Position numbers and translations under genes: made by a program | Shown here: piece by piece, positions 54,753 to 63,517 of the stretch | How the letters are laid out: the number at the start of each line of letters is the position of its first letter | Position numbering within the stretch: the first letter of the stretch is position 1 | Notes under the pieces: generated by a model | Database searches by the model: none | What the model was told of the DNA's origin: nothing | What the model saw: only the letters and a program-made list of their open reading frames with translations | Origin: Bacteroidota bacterium | GTDB lineage: Bacteria; Bacteroidota; Bacteroidia; Bacteroidales; Bacteroidaceae | Length of the DNA stretch: 64,000 bases | Assembly: GCA_023415545.1 (NCBI GenBank) | Contig: JAEZKJ010000148.1 | Span: 1 to 64,000, forward strand | Direction of reading: 5' to 3'

Positions 54753-55831
54753 TGATTAAAAGTATTGGTAAGGTATTAGCTTTTGTTTTACTGTCAATAA
54801 ATATATTGATGGCAGTAATTTTTATTTTTTGCTGCTATAGTCCTTTAATCAATCCAATTTCCCACTCAATATTGTCGTGCGCTGGGTTAGCTTTCCCAAT
54901 TTTTTTCTTCATTGTTCTTCTTTTCCTTCTGTTTTGGTTATTAACAAAGATAAAGTATTCGCTTGTGTCGGTGGTAACCATATTAATATGTATTAAACCT
55001 ATATTGACATATTGTCCATTAAATATTTACCTATCAGATATACCTAATGATGCAATAAAAGTACTTTCTTATAATACAATGGCATTTGACGAAGGTAAGA
55101 TCGATGAAAATGGTAAAAATGCTATATTGGAGTACATTAAAAATAGTGATGCAGATATCGTATGCATACAAGAGTTTACTCCTGGAGCTAAGCTTACTTT
55201 AAATAAAATTAATAAAACATTATCCGAATATAAATACAACAATTACTATAAATTTCCAAACACTAGTAATGGTATTGGCATTTTTTCTCGTTTCCCAATT
55301 TTATCAGTGGAACCGATAAAATATGAGTCAGGAAGTAATGGGTCGGTAGCATATAAACTTGAAGTTTATGGAGATACTTTGGTAGTTGTTAATAATCATT
55401 TCGAGTCGAATAAATTAACAGATAATGATAAGATTATTTATAAAGAGATGATTAAAGACCCTAATAATAGTAAGGTTAGTCACGGTTCCAAACTACTTAT
55501 AGGGAAATTAGCAAGTGCTTCAAAAATACGAGCTTCACAGGCTGATTCGGTAGTAAAATATATTTCAAAAAATATAAACTATCCAATTATCGTATGTGGC
55601 GACTTCAATGACTCTCCACTATCGTATACGCATCATGAAATAGAACATTACCTTAAAGATGCCTTTGTCGATTCAGGGTTTGGCCCGGGCATATCATATA
55701 ATAAGAATTTCTTTTATTTCAGAATAGATCATATACTTGTGAGCAGATATATGAAAACATACAGTTGCAATGTAGATAGAAGAATAAAAAACTCAGATCA
55801 CTATCCAATATGGTGCTATCTTAAAATATAA
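54752..55831 (+). CDS. Membrane-anchored endonuclease/exonuclease/phosphatase family protein
   Basis: A 359-residue protein. Three hydrophobic helices occupy residues 1-95. The EEP fold then follows: LSYNTMAF (metal-site Asn), DIVCIQEFTP (Glu), GNGIGIFSRFPI, VVNNHFES (His), VCGDFNDSP (Asp/Asn) and NSDHYPIW (Asp-His). Known family activities include DNA, phosphoinositide and other phosphodiesters; the membrane anchor suggests a periplasmic-side phosphodiesterase. It is the third gene of the rhomboid unit. Substrate unknown. Confidence 0.88.
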   Translation: MIKSIGKVLAFVLLSINILMAVIFIFCCYSPLINPISHSILSCAGLAFPIFFFIVLLFLLFWLLTKIKYSLVSVVTILICIKPILTYCPLNIYLSDIPNDAIKVLSYNTMAFDEGKIDENGKNAILEYIKNSDADIVCIQEFTPGAKLTLNKINKTLSEYKYNNYYKFPNTSNGIGIFSRFPILSVEPIKYESGSNGSVAYKLEVYGDTLVVVNNHFESNKLTDNDKIIYKEMIKDPNNSKVSHGSKLLIGKLASASKIRASQADSVVKYISKNINYPIIVCGDFNDSPLSYTHHEIEHYLKDAFVDSGFGPGISYNKNFFYFRIDHILVSRYMKTYSCNVDRRIKNSDHYPIWCYLKI

Positions 55832-55921
55832 ATTTTACGGAAATATTAATATTTTGTTCATCTTTTTATACCATAATTTTAAATATTTAAAATGTATATC
55901 GTATTAAAATGAAAAAAAAAC

Positions 55922-55929
55922 TATATTTG
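55922..55929 (+). promoter_or_regulatory. Bacteroidota -7 box upstream of secDF
   Basis: TATATTTG, an exact TAnnTTTG, 55 bp before the secDF ATG. No -33 TTTG at standard spacing. Confidence 0.55.
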
Positions 55930-55984
55930 CAACCTTATAAAACTATGAATTAATTAAAAGTAAAATTATAAATTTCAAAGTAAC

Positions 55985-58981
55985 ATGCAAAACAAAGGAT
56001 TTGTAAAAGTTTTTGCGTTCTTACTAACCTTAGTATGTGTCTTTTATCTTTCATTTTCTTTTGTGACACGCTATCATATGGATCAAGCGGCAAAAGACCC
56101 AAAAGGTGAAGCGCACTATCTTGATTCAATGCAGAATGAAGTAGTATGGTTAGGTAGCTATAAACTAAAACAGTGTCGTGAGATGGAAATTGGTCTTGGA
56201 CTAGACCTTAAAGGTGGTATGAATGTCATTCTTGAGGTTTCTGTTCCAGACGTAGTAAAGGCTTTAGCTGATAATAAGAGCGATGAGGCTTTCAACAAAG
56301 CTTTAGCGCAAGCATCAAAAGAGCAGATTAATAGTCAAGAGGATTTCATTACCTTATTTATTAGAGACTATAAGAAAATAGCTCCACAAGGTAAACTTGC
56401 AGAACTATTTGCTACACAACAGCTCAAAGATAAAGTTAATACTCGTAGCTCAGACGCTGAAGTAGAAAAAGCTTTACGCGAAGAGGTAAAAGCTGCTATT
56501 GACAATTCATATAACGTTCTTCGTACTCGTATCGACCGTTTCGGTGTTGTACAACCAAATATTCAAGCTCTTGAAGGTAAAATGGGCCGAATAATGGTTG
56601 AACTTCCAGGTATCAAAGAGCCTGAACGTGTAAGAAAACTTTTACAAGGTTCTGCCAATCTTGAATTCTGGGAAACTTATGATTCAAAAGAAATTGTTCC
56701 ATATTTCTCAACTATTGACACTCGAGTACGTGATTTAATGGCAGGTACTGCTGTTGAAGATTCTGCTTCAGTGGATTCTTCGGCTGTTGCTGCTGAAGAA
56801 CAAGTGGCTAAAGTTTCTATTGCTGATAGCTTAAAAGCTGCTTTAAAAGGTGAAGCTGCAGTGAAAGAGAATCAATTAGCTCAGATGAAAAAGGAACATC
56901 CTGTGTTATCTATCCTTCAGCTAAATCCTAATGGATATGGTTGTGTTGTAGGTTATGCTGATTATAAAGATACTGCTCAGGTAAATAAAATCCTTGCTAT
57001 GAAAGAAGTTAAGGAGATTTTGCCTAGAGATCTTAGCTTGAAATGGGGTGTTAAAGCTGCCGATTTTGACAAAAAAGGTCAAATTTTTGAACTTTACGCT
57101 ATAAAAGTATCTGACCGTAATGGCCGTGCTCCTTTGGAAGGTGATGTTATCACTGATGCAAAAGATGAATTTGACAACTTCGGTAAACCATGTGTCAGCA
57201 TGGCTATGAATACTGATGGTGCACGTCGTTGGGCTACAATCACTAAAAATAATATTGGTAAAGCTATTGCTATAGTTCTAGATAATTATGTATATAGTGC
57301 ACCTAATGTTAATGGTGAAATCACTGGTGGTCATTCACAGATTACAGGTAATTTTACAGCAGAGGTTACAAAGGACTTAGCTAACGTGCTTAAGTCGGGT
57401 AAAATGCCGGCACCTGCACGTATCGTTCAAGAAGATATCGTTGGTCCATCACTTGGTCAAGAGTCTATCAACCAAGGTATAATATCTTTCATTGTTGCAC
57501 TAGTATTGCTTATGTTCTACATGTGTATAATGTATGGATTCATTCCTGGTATGGTTGCTAATGGAGCTCTTTTTGTAAACTTCTTCTTTACTTTGGGTAT
57601 TTTGACATCATTCCAAGCTGCACTTACAATGTCGGGTATCGCCGGTATGGTGCTTTCTCTTGGTATGGCTGTGGATGCAAACGTATTGATTTATGAACGT
57701 ACAAAAGAGGAGTTAAGAGCCGGTAAAGGTGTTAAGGCAGCACTTGCTGATGGTTACTCGAATGCATTCTCTGCAATCTTTGACTCTAACTTAACATCAA
57801 TTATTACAGGTATAATCTTGTTCTATTTCGGTACAGGCCCTATTCGTGGATTTGCTACTACATTGATAATCGGTATATTGTGCTCATTCTTTACAGCTGT
57901 GTTCTTGACTAGAGTTGTTTATGAACACTTCATGAAGAAAGATAAATGGTTAAATCTTACTTTTGTAACTTCTTTATCAAAGAACTTGTTGCAGAATGTG
58001 AACTATAACTTCATGGGTATTACTAAGAGATCATTCACAATATTTGGTACTATCATAGTTATATGTGTTATTTCTTTCTTTGTAAGAGGTCTTGCTCAAA
58101 GTATTGACTTTACCGGTGGACGTAACTTTGTTGTACAATTCGAACAACAGGTAGAACCAGAACAAGTTCGTGACCTTTTGAAGAAGAAGATTACAGAAGA
58201 TAACGTTCAAGCTATTGCACTTGGTACAGATAAGAAAACTATACGTATTACTACAAACTACCGTATAAATGAAGATTCTCCTTCTATCGATTCTGAGATT
58301 GAAGAATTCTTATACCAATCTTTAAAAGAGGCTAATCTTCTTGGTAAAGGTACTACACTTGAAATCTTTATTGATAGAGATAACAGAGCCGGTGGCTCAA
58401 TTATTAGCTCTCAGAAAGTTGGTCCAAGTATTGCTGATGATATTAAGACATCTGCTATTTGGTCTGTAGTACTTGCTCTAATTGCTATCGGTCTATACAT
58501 CTTATTACGTTTCCGTAATATTGCATATAGTGTTGGTGCAACTGTTGCACTTACTGTTGATACTGTGCTGATTATTGGAGCATATTCATTATGTCATGGA
58601 TGGGTACCTTTCTCTCTAGAGATAGACCAAACATTCATCGGTGCTATTTTGACTGCTATTGGTTATTCTATTAATGATAAGGTGGTAATTTTCGACCGTA
58701 TTCGTGAATTCTTCCATCTTTATCCAAAACGTGATAGATTCCAATTGTTTAATGACTCTTTGAATACTACATTAACTCGTACTATAAATACATCTTTCAG
58801 TACTTTGATCGTACTTTTATGTATCTTTGTACTTGGTGGTGATAGCATCAGAAGTTTTGCTTTTGCAATGATTCTTGGTGTTGTTATTGGTACTCTTTCT
58901 TCAATTTTTATTGCTGCTCCTGTAGCATATATAACTATGGGTAATAAAGTACCTTCTGAATCTAAAGCAGTTAAAGAATAA
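55985..58981 (+). CDS. secDF: Fused protein translocase subunit SecDF
   Basis: A 998-residue inner-membrane protein with SecD and SecF joined. The SecD half has GLGLDLKGGMNVILEVSVP, the P1 domain with RTRIDRFGVVQPNIQ, PGIKEPERVRKLLQGSANLEF, GRAPLEGDVITDA and GIAGMVLSLGMAVDANVLIYERTKEE. The SecF half begins near 680 with INFTGGR-like SIDFTGGRNFVVQFE and ends with AIGYSINDKVVIFDRIRE. It uses the proton motive force to pull exported proteins through SecYEG. A low-complexity Ala/Glu/Ser insert at about 255-290 is variable in this phylum. Fusion is standard in Bacteroidota. Terminator follows. Confidence 0.96.
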   Translation: MQNKGFVKVFAFLLTLVCVFYLSFSFVTRYHMDQAAKDPKGEAHYLDSMQNEVVWLGSYKLKQCREMEIGLGLDLKGGMNVILEVSVPDVVKALADNKSDEAFNKALAQASKEQINSQEDFITLFIRDYKKIAPQGKLAELFATQQLKDKVNTRSSDAEVEKALREEVKAAIDNSYNVLRTRIDRFGVVQPNIQALEGKMGRIMVELPGIKEPERVRKLLQGSANLEFWETYDSKEIVPYFSTIDTRVRDLMAGTAVEDSASVDSSAVAAEEQVAKVSIADSLKAALKGEAAVKENQLAQMKKEHPVLSILQLNPNGYGCVVGYADYKDTAQVNKILAMKEVKEILPRDLSLKWGVKAADFDKKGQIFELYAIKVSDRNGRAPLEGDVITDAKDEFDNFGKPCVSMAMNTDGARRWATITKNNIGKAIAIVLDNYVYSAPNVNGEITGGHSQITGNFTAEVTKDLANVLKSGKMPAPARIVQEDIVGPSLGQESINQGIISFIVALVLLMFYMCIMYGFIPGMVANGALFVNFFFTLGILTSFQAALTMSGIAGMVLSLGMAVDANVLIYERTKEELRAGKGVKAALADGYSNAFSAIFDSNLTSIITGIILFYFGTGPIRGFATTLIIGILCSFFTAVFLTRVVYEHFMKKDKWLNLTFVTSLSKNLLQNVNYNFMGITKRSFTIFGTIIVICVISFFVRGLAQSIDFTGGRNFVVQFEQQVEPEQVRDLLKKKITEDNVQAIALGTDKKTIRITTNYRINEDSPSIDSEIEEFLYQSLKEANLLGKGTTLEIFIDRDNRAGGSIISSQKVGPSIADDIKTSAIWSVVLALIAIGLYILLRFRNIAYSVGATVALTVDTVLIIGAYSLCHGWVPFSLEIDQTFIGAILTAIGYSINDKVVIFDRIREFFHLYPKRDRFQLFNDSLNTTLTRTINTSFSTLIVLLCIFVLGGDSIRSFAFAMILGVVIGTLSSIFIAAPVAYITMGNKVPSESKAVKE

Positions 58982-58996
58982 ATCTATATTCTCAAA

Positions 58997-59032
58997 AATC
59001 TCAAGGTTATTTTTATAACCTTGGGATTTTTT
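58997..59032 (+). terminator. Terminator after secDF
   Basis: AATCTCAAGGTTAT and ATAACCTTGGGATT form a 14-bp stem with one wobble around TTTT, followed by T-rich sequence. Confidence 0.85.
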
Positions 59033-59108
59033 ATTATAAATCGCAAAAATTAAACAAACATTTAAGGATATTGTTTTATCTATTAAGAGTAGAATAGATT
59101 GTAGATTA

Positions 59109-59498
59109 ATGAAGCTGCTTGTTAAGATTTCTTTGCTTTTTTGTCTTCTATCATTTTCAAATGTAGAAATAACAAATATATCAGATGCTCAATTTAAAGC
59201 AACTGATATAGAGTTTTATTCTCATTTAGATAATAGCTACAACGATAATAGTAGTTTTGTTACACAAAAAATATCCTCCACAAATGTAGTTACTCCACGC
59301 TTCTTTGAATATAATTTTAATTATCAAAGAGGAGAACTTAAAAATAATTCTTTTCAAAAAGCCTTTTCTCAAGTATTCGACTCATGCAAAGCGTTGCAAG
59401 CTATTCATTTGGAAAAAGGAGCTGTTTATCATGCCCTTCATTATATTAGATATACTAGCAAATATTATATTTATGCTCTAAGACATATAATAATTTAA
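59109..59498 (+). CDS. Small exported protein of unknown function
   Basis: A 129-residue open frame between the secDF terminator and the ExbB operon. I recognise no family. The N-terminus MKLLVKISLLFCLLSFSNVE is a plausible signal peptide. The mature part is Asn/Ser/Tyr-rich, with one Cys, and ends in a basic aromatic stretch (HALHYIRYTSKYYIYALRHIII) that could be a short amphipathic or membrane-touching helix. No promoter box of good quality is seen. The lack of competing frames and the signal sequence favour a real gene, but it could be spurious. Confidence 0.55.
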   Translation: MKLLVKISLLFCLLSFSNVEITNISDAQFKATDIEFYSHLDNSYNDNSSFVTQKISSTNVVTPRFFEYNFNYQRGELKNNSFQKAFSQVFDSCKALQAIHLEKGAVYHALHYIRYTSKYYIYALRHIII

Positions 59499-59608
59499 TT
59501 AATCATTTTATTTAATTCTTTCTTTACACTGATTCTAATTATTAGTAATCGGAGTATATTTTATTGCATTTACTTTTATTAAATAAAAAAGATTAATTGA
59601 AAATTTAT

Positions 59609-60427
59609 ATGAAAACAAATAATAAAACTACTAAGAAAAATAGTATCGTAATGATTAATAACGCAGGTTGGGTAATAGTTTGTTGCTTCATTCTTGCTGT
59701 TTGTCTTTATCAATTCGTTTTGGGTAATCCATCAAACTTTATGAATAATGACCCAGAAAATCACCCTCTTCCTGGAAACTTTTTAGGTACAATCTATAAA
59801 GGTGGTATAATAGTTCCTATTATTCAGACTCTTCTTTTCACTGTAATTGCTTTAAGTGTTGAGAGATATTTCGCTATCAAATCAGCTTTTGGTAATGGTT
59901 CATTAGTTAAATTCGTTGCTAATATTAAAGAAGTTTTAGCTAAAGATGATTTCGCTAAAGCTAAAGAAGTTTGTGATAAACAAGGTGGTTCGGTTGCAAA
60001 TGTTGTTCTTTCTACACTTCAAAAATATTCTGAAGTTGAAGGTGATGCTTCAATGTCAAAAGAACAGAAAATTGTTGCTATACAGAAAGAACTTGATGAA
60101 TCAACAGCTCTTGAAATGCCTATGATGCAACAAAACTTACCAATTATTGGTACAATTACTACTCTAGGAACACTTTTTGGACTTCTTGGAACTGTTATTG
60201 GTATGATACGTTCATTCGCTGCTCTATCTTCAGGAGGTGGAACTGACTCAATGGCTCTTTCTCAAGGTATTTCTGAAGCTCTTATCAATACTGCTTTTGG
60301 TATTCTTACAGGTGCTCTTGCTGTTATTTTTTACAATTATTATACTAATAAAATTGATAAACTAACTTATAGCCTCGATGAAGTTGGCTTCTCTATAGTA
60401 CAGACATTTGCTGCATCTCATAAATAA
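59609..60427 (+). CDS. exbB: MotA/TolQ/ExbB proton channel protein
   Basis: A 272-residue inner-membrane protein. The ATG at 59609 is used; the frame also opens with a TTG at 59597. Helices lie at about 15-35, 68-90, 180-205 and 225-250. The ExbB/TolQ core is GTITTLGTLFGLLGTVIGMIRSFAALSSGG followed by ISEALINTAFGILTGALAVIFYNYY. It forms the proton channel that energises TonB with the two ExbD proteins encoded downstream. First clear gene of a unit that continues to the window end. Confidence 0.92.
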   Translation: MKTNNKTTKKNSIVMINNAGWVIVCCFILAVCLYQFVLGNPSNFMNNDPENHPLPGNFLGTIYKGGIIVPIIQTLLFTVIALSVERYFAIKSAFGNGSLVKFVANIKEVLAKDDFAKAKEVCDKQGGSVANVVLSTLQKYSEVEGDASMSKEQKIVAIQKELDESTALEMPMMQQNLPIIGTITTLGTLFGLLGTVIGMIRSFAALSSGGGTDSMALSQGISEALINTAFGILTGALAVIFYNYYTNKIDKLTYSLDEVGFSIVQTFAASHK

Positions 60428-60455
60428 TAGTACCTCTTTTTAAATTTAAGTTACT

Positions 60456-61061
60456 ATGACAAGAGTAAAAATTAAGAAGAAAAGTACGTTCATAGATATG
60501 ACAGCTATGAGTGATGTCACAGTACTACTTTTGACATTCTTTATGCTGACCTCTACCTTTGTAAAAAAGGAACCTGTTCAAGTATATACCCCCTCATCAT
60601 TATCTGAAATAAAGATACCTGAGACTAATATACTTCAGATTCTTGTTGATCCGGAAGGTAAAATATTTATGAGCCTTGATAAACAGCCTGACTTAAAAGC
60701 TGTTTTGCAACAAATGGGAGAGGAGTATGGAGTAAAGTTTACCCCAGAACAAGAACAAAAATTCTCTATCGCATCAACTTTTGGTGTGCCAATTAAAAGT
60801 ATGCCCGAATATCTTAATCTTTCTACTGAGAAACAGGATGAAGTGTTAAAGAATGAAGGTATACCATGTGATAGTTTGAATAATCAATTCAAATCTTGGG
60901 TTAGAATAGCTAGAGGTGTAAATCCTGATCTTAGAATAGCTATTAAAGCTGACGCAAAGACTCCATATGCTGTTATCAAAAAAATTATGAATTCACTTCA
61001 AGACTTAAGGGAAAACAGATATAATCTGATAACCAACTTGAAGAAGAGTTCAGAAGATTAA
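60456..61061 (+). CDS. exbD: ExbD/TolR family protein 1
   Basis: A 201-residue protein with one N-terminal helix. The proton-path Asp is D20 in AMSDVTVLLLTFFML. A longer-than-usual periplasmic region (about 160 residues) contains the ExbD-type end IAIKADAKTPYAVIKKIMNSLQ. It follows exbB by 28 bp and precedes a second exbD by 12 bp. Two ExbD paralogues per operon are common in Bacteroidota TonB systems. Confidence 0.9.
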   Translation: MTRVKIKKKSTFIDMTAMSDVTVLLLTFFMLTSTFVKKEPVQVYTPSSLSEIKIPETNILQILVDPEGKIFMSLDKQPDLKAVLQQMGEEYGVKFTPEQEQKFSIASTFGVPIKSMPEYLNLSTEKQDEVLKNEGIPCDSLNNQFKSWVRIARGVNPDLRIAIKADAKTPYAVIKKIMNSLQDLRENRYNLITNLKKSSED

Positions 61062-61073
61062 AAACTAATCATT

Positions 61074-61736
61074 ATGAGCGCAGAAGTACAAGAAAGCAGC
61101 AAAAAAAGTAGTTCCAAACAGAAGAAAATGACAGTGCGCGTAGACTTTACACCTATGGTGGATATGAATATGCTTCTTATCACTTTCTTTATGTTGTGTA
61201 CTACACTGAGTAAACCTCAGACAATGGAGATAAGTATGCCTAGTAATGATAAAAATATATCCGAAGACGATCAGAATAAGGTTAAAGCTTCGCAAGCTAT
61301 TACTTTATTATTAGCAGGAAAGGATAAAATTTATTACTATGAAGGACAGCCTAATTATGATGATCCTGCATCTCTAAAGGAGACTAGTTATGATGCTAAT
61401 GGGATAAGAAGTCAGCTTTTAAAGAAAAATTATGAAGCTGTACAAAAGGTCAATGAATTAAAACAAGACAAAGCTAATCTGAAAATTACTGAAGAAGAAT
61501 TTAAAAAGAAGGTTCTTGAAATAAAAGGTGGAAAAAAGACTCCAACTGTTATTATTAAAGCAACAGATGACTCTTCATATAAAAATCTTATCGATGCTCT
61601 TGATGAGATGCAGATTTGCAACATTGGCAAATATGTTATTACCGAAATAACTTCACAGGATAAAGAGCTGATAGCTAAACGTTCCGGCGAAAGCAATTCG
61701 GTAAATGTAGAACAACCAAAAGAGGGAGGATTATAA
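61074..61736 (+). CDS. exbD: ExbD/TolR family protein 2
   Basis: A 220-residue second ExbD. After a Ser/Lys-rich cytoplasmic tail, VDFTPMVDMNMLLITFFMLCTTL holds the conserved Asp (D30). The periplasmic part has a charged helical insert (VQKVNELKQDKANLKITEEEFKKK) and ends with VIIKATDDSSYKNLIDALDEMQI. It may form a heteromer with the first ExbD. The stop is one base from the tonB ATG. Confidence 0.9.
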   Translation: MSAEVQESSKKSSSKQKKMTVRVDFTPMVDMNMLLITFFMLCTTLSKPQTMEISMPSNDKNISEDDQNKVKASQAITLLLAGKDKIYYYEGQPNYDDPASLKETSYDANGIRSQLLKKNYEAVQKVNELKQDKANLKITEEEFKKKVLEIKGGKKTPTVIIKATDDSSYKNLIDALDEMQICNIGKYVITEITSQDKELIAKRSGESNSVNVEQPKEGGL

Positions 61737-61737
61737 T

Positions 61738-62553
61738 ATGTCAAAAATAGATTTAACATCCCCTGAATGGTGCGAACTTATCTTTCAAGGTAAGAATAGA
61801 GAGTATGGTGCATTCAAGATGCGTAAAGACTCTCCTAAGCGCCACACTATGGCAATGGTTATTGTTTTAGTTTGTGCTTTATTGGGTTTTAGTATACCAA
61901 CTTTAATACGTCTTGCTACACCTGAAGGTAAAGAGATGATGACAGAAGTTACTACTTTGTCAAAGTTGGATAAACCTGAAGTTAAGGACGAACCTTTGAG
62001 AAAAATAGATCCTGAAACTCCACCGCCAGCACTGAAAAGTACTATAAAATTTACAGCTCCTGTCATCAAAAAAGATGAGGAGGTTAGAGATGATGAAGAG
62101 ATAAAGAGTCAGACAGAACTTACTGAATCAAAAACTTCTATCTCTATTGCTGACGTAAAGGGTAATGATGAACTTAATGGTAAAGATATAGCTGATTTGA
62201 ATCAAGCTATTACTACTGCACCTGAGGTTGACGAGAATAAACCTTATACTATGGTTGAGGAGATGCCTCGTTTCCCTGGTGGAGATAAAGAACTATTAAG
62301 TTTTATCGCTAAAAATCTGAAATATCCTGTTATTGCTCAAGAAAATGGTATTCAAGGAAAGGTGTTTATCAGATTTGTAGTAACGTCAACAGGTGATGTA
62401 AGAAATGTGACTGTTGTTAGGTCACTTGATAATTATTGTGATAAAGAGGCTATGAGAGTAATTGCATTACTACCTAAATGGATTCCAGGAAGACAGAATG
62501 GTAGAAATGTTCCTGTATATTATACAGTGCCTATTATTTTTAAACTACAATAA
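61738..62553 (+). CDS. tonB: Energy transducer TonB
   Basis: A 271-residue TonB. A cytoplasmic N-tail (about 38 residues) is followed by a helix (MAMVIVLVCALLGFSIPTLI), then a Pro/Glu/Lys-rich periplasmic linker (DPETPPPAL). The C-terminal TonB domain starts at MPRFPGGDKELLSFIAKNLKYP and includes GIQGKVFIRFVV and PGRQNGRNVPVYYTVPIIF. It passes energy from the ExbBD complex to outer-membrane receptors such as the one at 4171-6237. The order exbB-exbD-exbD-tonB is a complete unit. Confidence 0.93.
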   Translation: MSKIDLTSPEWCELIFQGKNREYGAFKMRKDSPKRHTMAMVIVLVCALLGFSIPTLIRLATPEGKEMMTEVTTLSKLDKPEVKDEPLRKIDPETPPPALKSTIKFTAPVIKKDEEVRDDEEIKSQTELTESKTSISIADVKGNDELNGKDIADLNQAITTAPEVDENKPYTMVEEMPRFPGGDKELLSFIAKNLKYPVIAQENGIQGKVFIRFVVTSTGDVRNVTVVRSLDNYCDKEAMRVIALLPKWIPGRQNGRNVPVYYTVPIIFKLQ

Positions 62554-62569
62554 GAGCTTTTTAAAAATC

Positions 62570-63511
62570 ATGAAAAAGAAATATCTTATAGTCCTTTTAG
62601 GATTTATTGCAACTCTTGTTGCTTGCAATAATAAAAGTAGTAACAAAGAGAATGATACTCTTAACTCCGGCTCGATAAAAATAGCAGTCGATGAAACATT
62701 CAAACCTATTATTGAAGAGGAGTTACAGGTTTTCTTAGCAATGAATCCTGAGGCTACAATTATACCTATTTTTTGTGATGAAGTTGAAGCTATTAATTTA
62801 TTAATGAAAGATAGTGTACGGTTTGTGGTTAGCAGCCGTACACTTACTCCTTCTGAAACTGATTATTTTAATAAGAAGAAATTTTATCCTCAAGCCATTA
62901 GAATCGCTACTGATGGATTGGCCTTAATTGTAAACAAGGAAAATAAAGATTCGCTAATCTCTACTTGGCAATTTAAACAGATTCTTGCAGGAAAGATTAC
63001 AAAATGGAATCAACTTGGATACTCTTCTTGTGAAAAAGATATCAATGTTGTTTTTGATAACCCTAATTCTAGTACCATTCATTATGTCATAGATTCTATT
63101 TGTAAAGGAGTACCATTCTCCAACAATATAAAAGCTATGAGCAATAATAAAGAGGTAATAGAATATGTAGCTAAAAATGTCGATGCTATGGGTGTGGTAG
63201 GAGCAAATTGGGTCATTAATAGTGCCGACTCTACTAATCTATCTTTTATAAATGATGTAAGGATTATGTCGGTAAGTGAAGAAAAAATAGCTGAAACTAC
63301 TAATAGCTATAAACCTTATCAAGCCTATTTGGCGCTTGATAGATATCCTTTATTAAGGAATGTTTATATAATTTTAAATGATCCCAAAAGCGGCCTCCCT
63401 TCTGGGTTTTCATCTTTTATCACTGGATTTAGAGGTCAAAGGATAATCTTGAAATCGGGATTATTGCCTGCAATGGCAGAGTTAAGAATAGTAAATGTCA
63501 ATGAAGAGTGA
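62570..63511 (+). CDS. PstS-like phosphate-binding lipoprotein
   Basis: A 313-residue lipoprotein. The ATG at 62570 begins the signal peptide (MKKKYLIVLLGFIATLVAC); the longer frame opening at 62462 overlaps tonB and lacks support. SGSIKIAVDETFKPIIEEEL and FKQILAGKITKWNQLGYSS are typical of the PstS-like periplasmic binding fold. There is no PstCAB transporter beside it, and it sits 16 bp after tonB. In this setting it may be a ligand sensor or chaperone-like partner of the TonB complex, not a classical phosphate transporter component; that is inference. Confidence 0.82.
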   Translation: MKKKYLIVLLGFIATLVACNNKSSNKENDTLNSGSIKIAVDETFKPIIEEELQVFLAMNPEATIIPIFCDEVEAINLLMKDSVRFVVSSRTLTPSETDYFNKKKFYPQAIRIATDGLALIVNKENKDSLISTWQFKQILAGKITKWNQLGYSSCEKDINVVFDNPNSSTIHYVIDSICKGVPFSNNIKAMSNNKEVIEYVAKNVDAMGVVGANWVINSADSTNLSFINDVRIMSVSEEKIAETTNSYKPYQAYLALDRYPLLRNVYIILNDPKSGLPSGFSSFITGFRGQRIILKSGLLPAMAELRIVNVNEE

Positions 63512-63517
63512 TATTTT

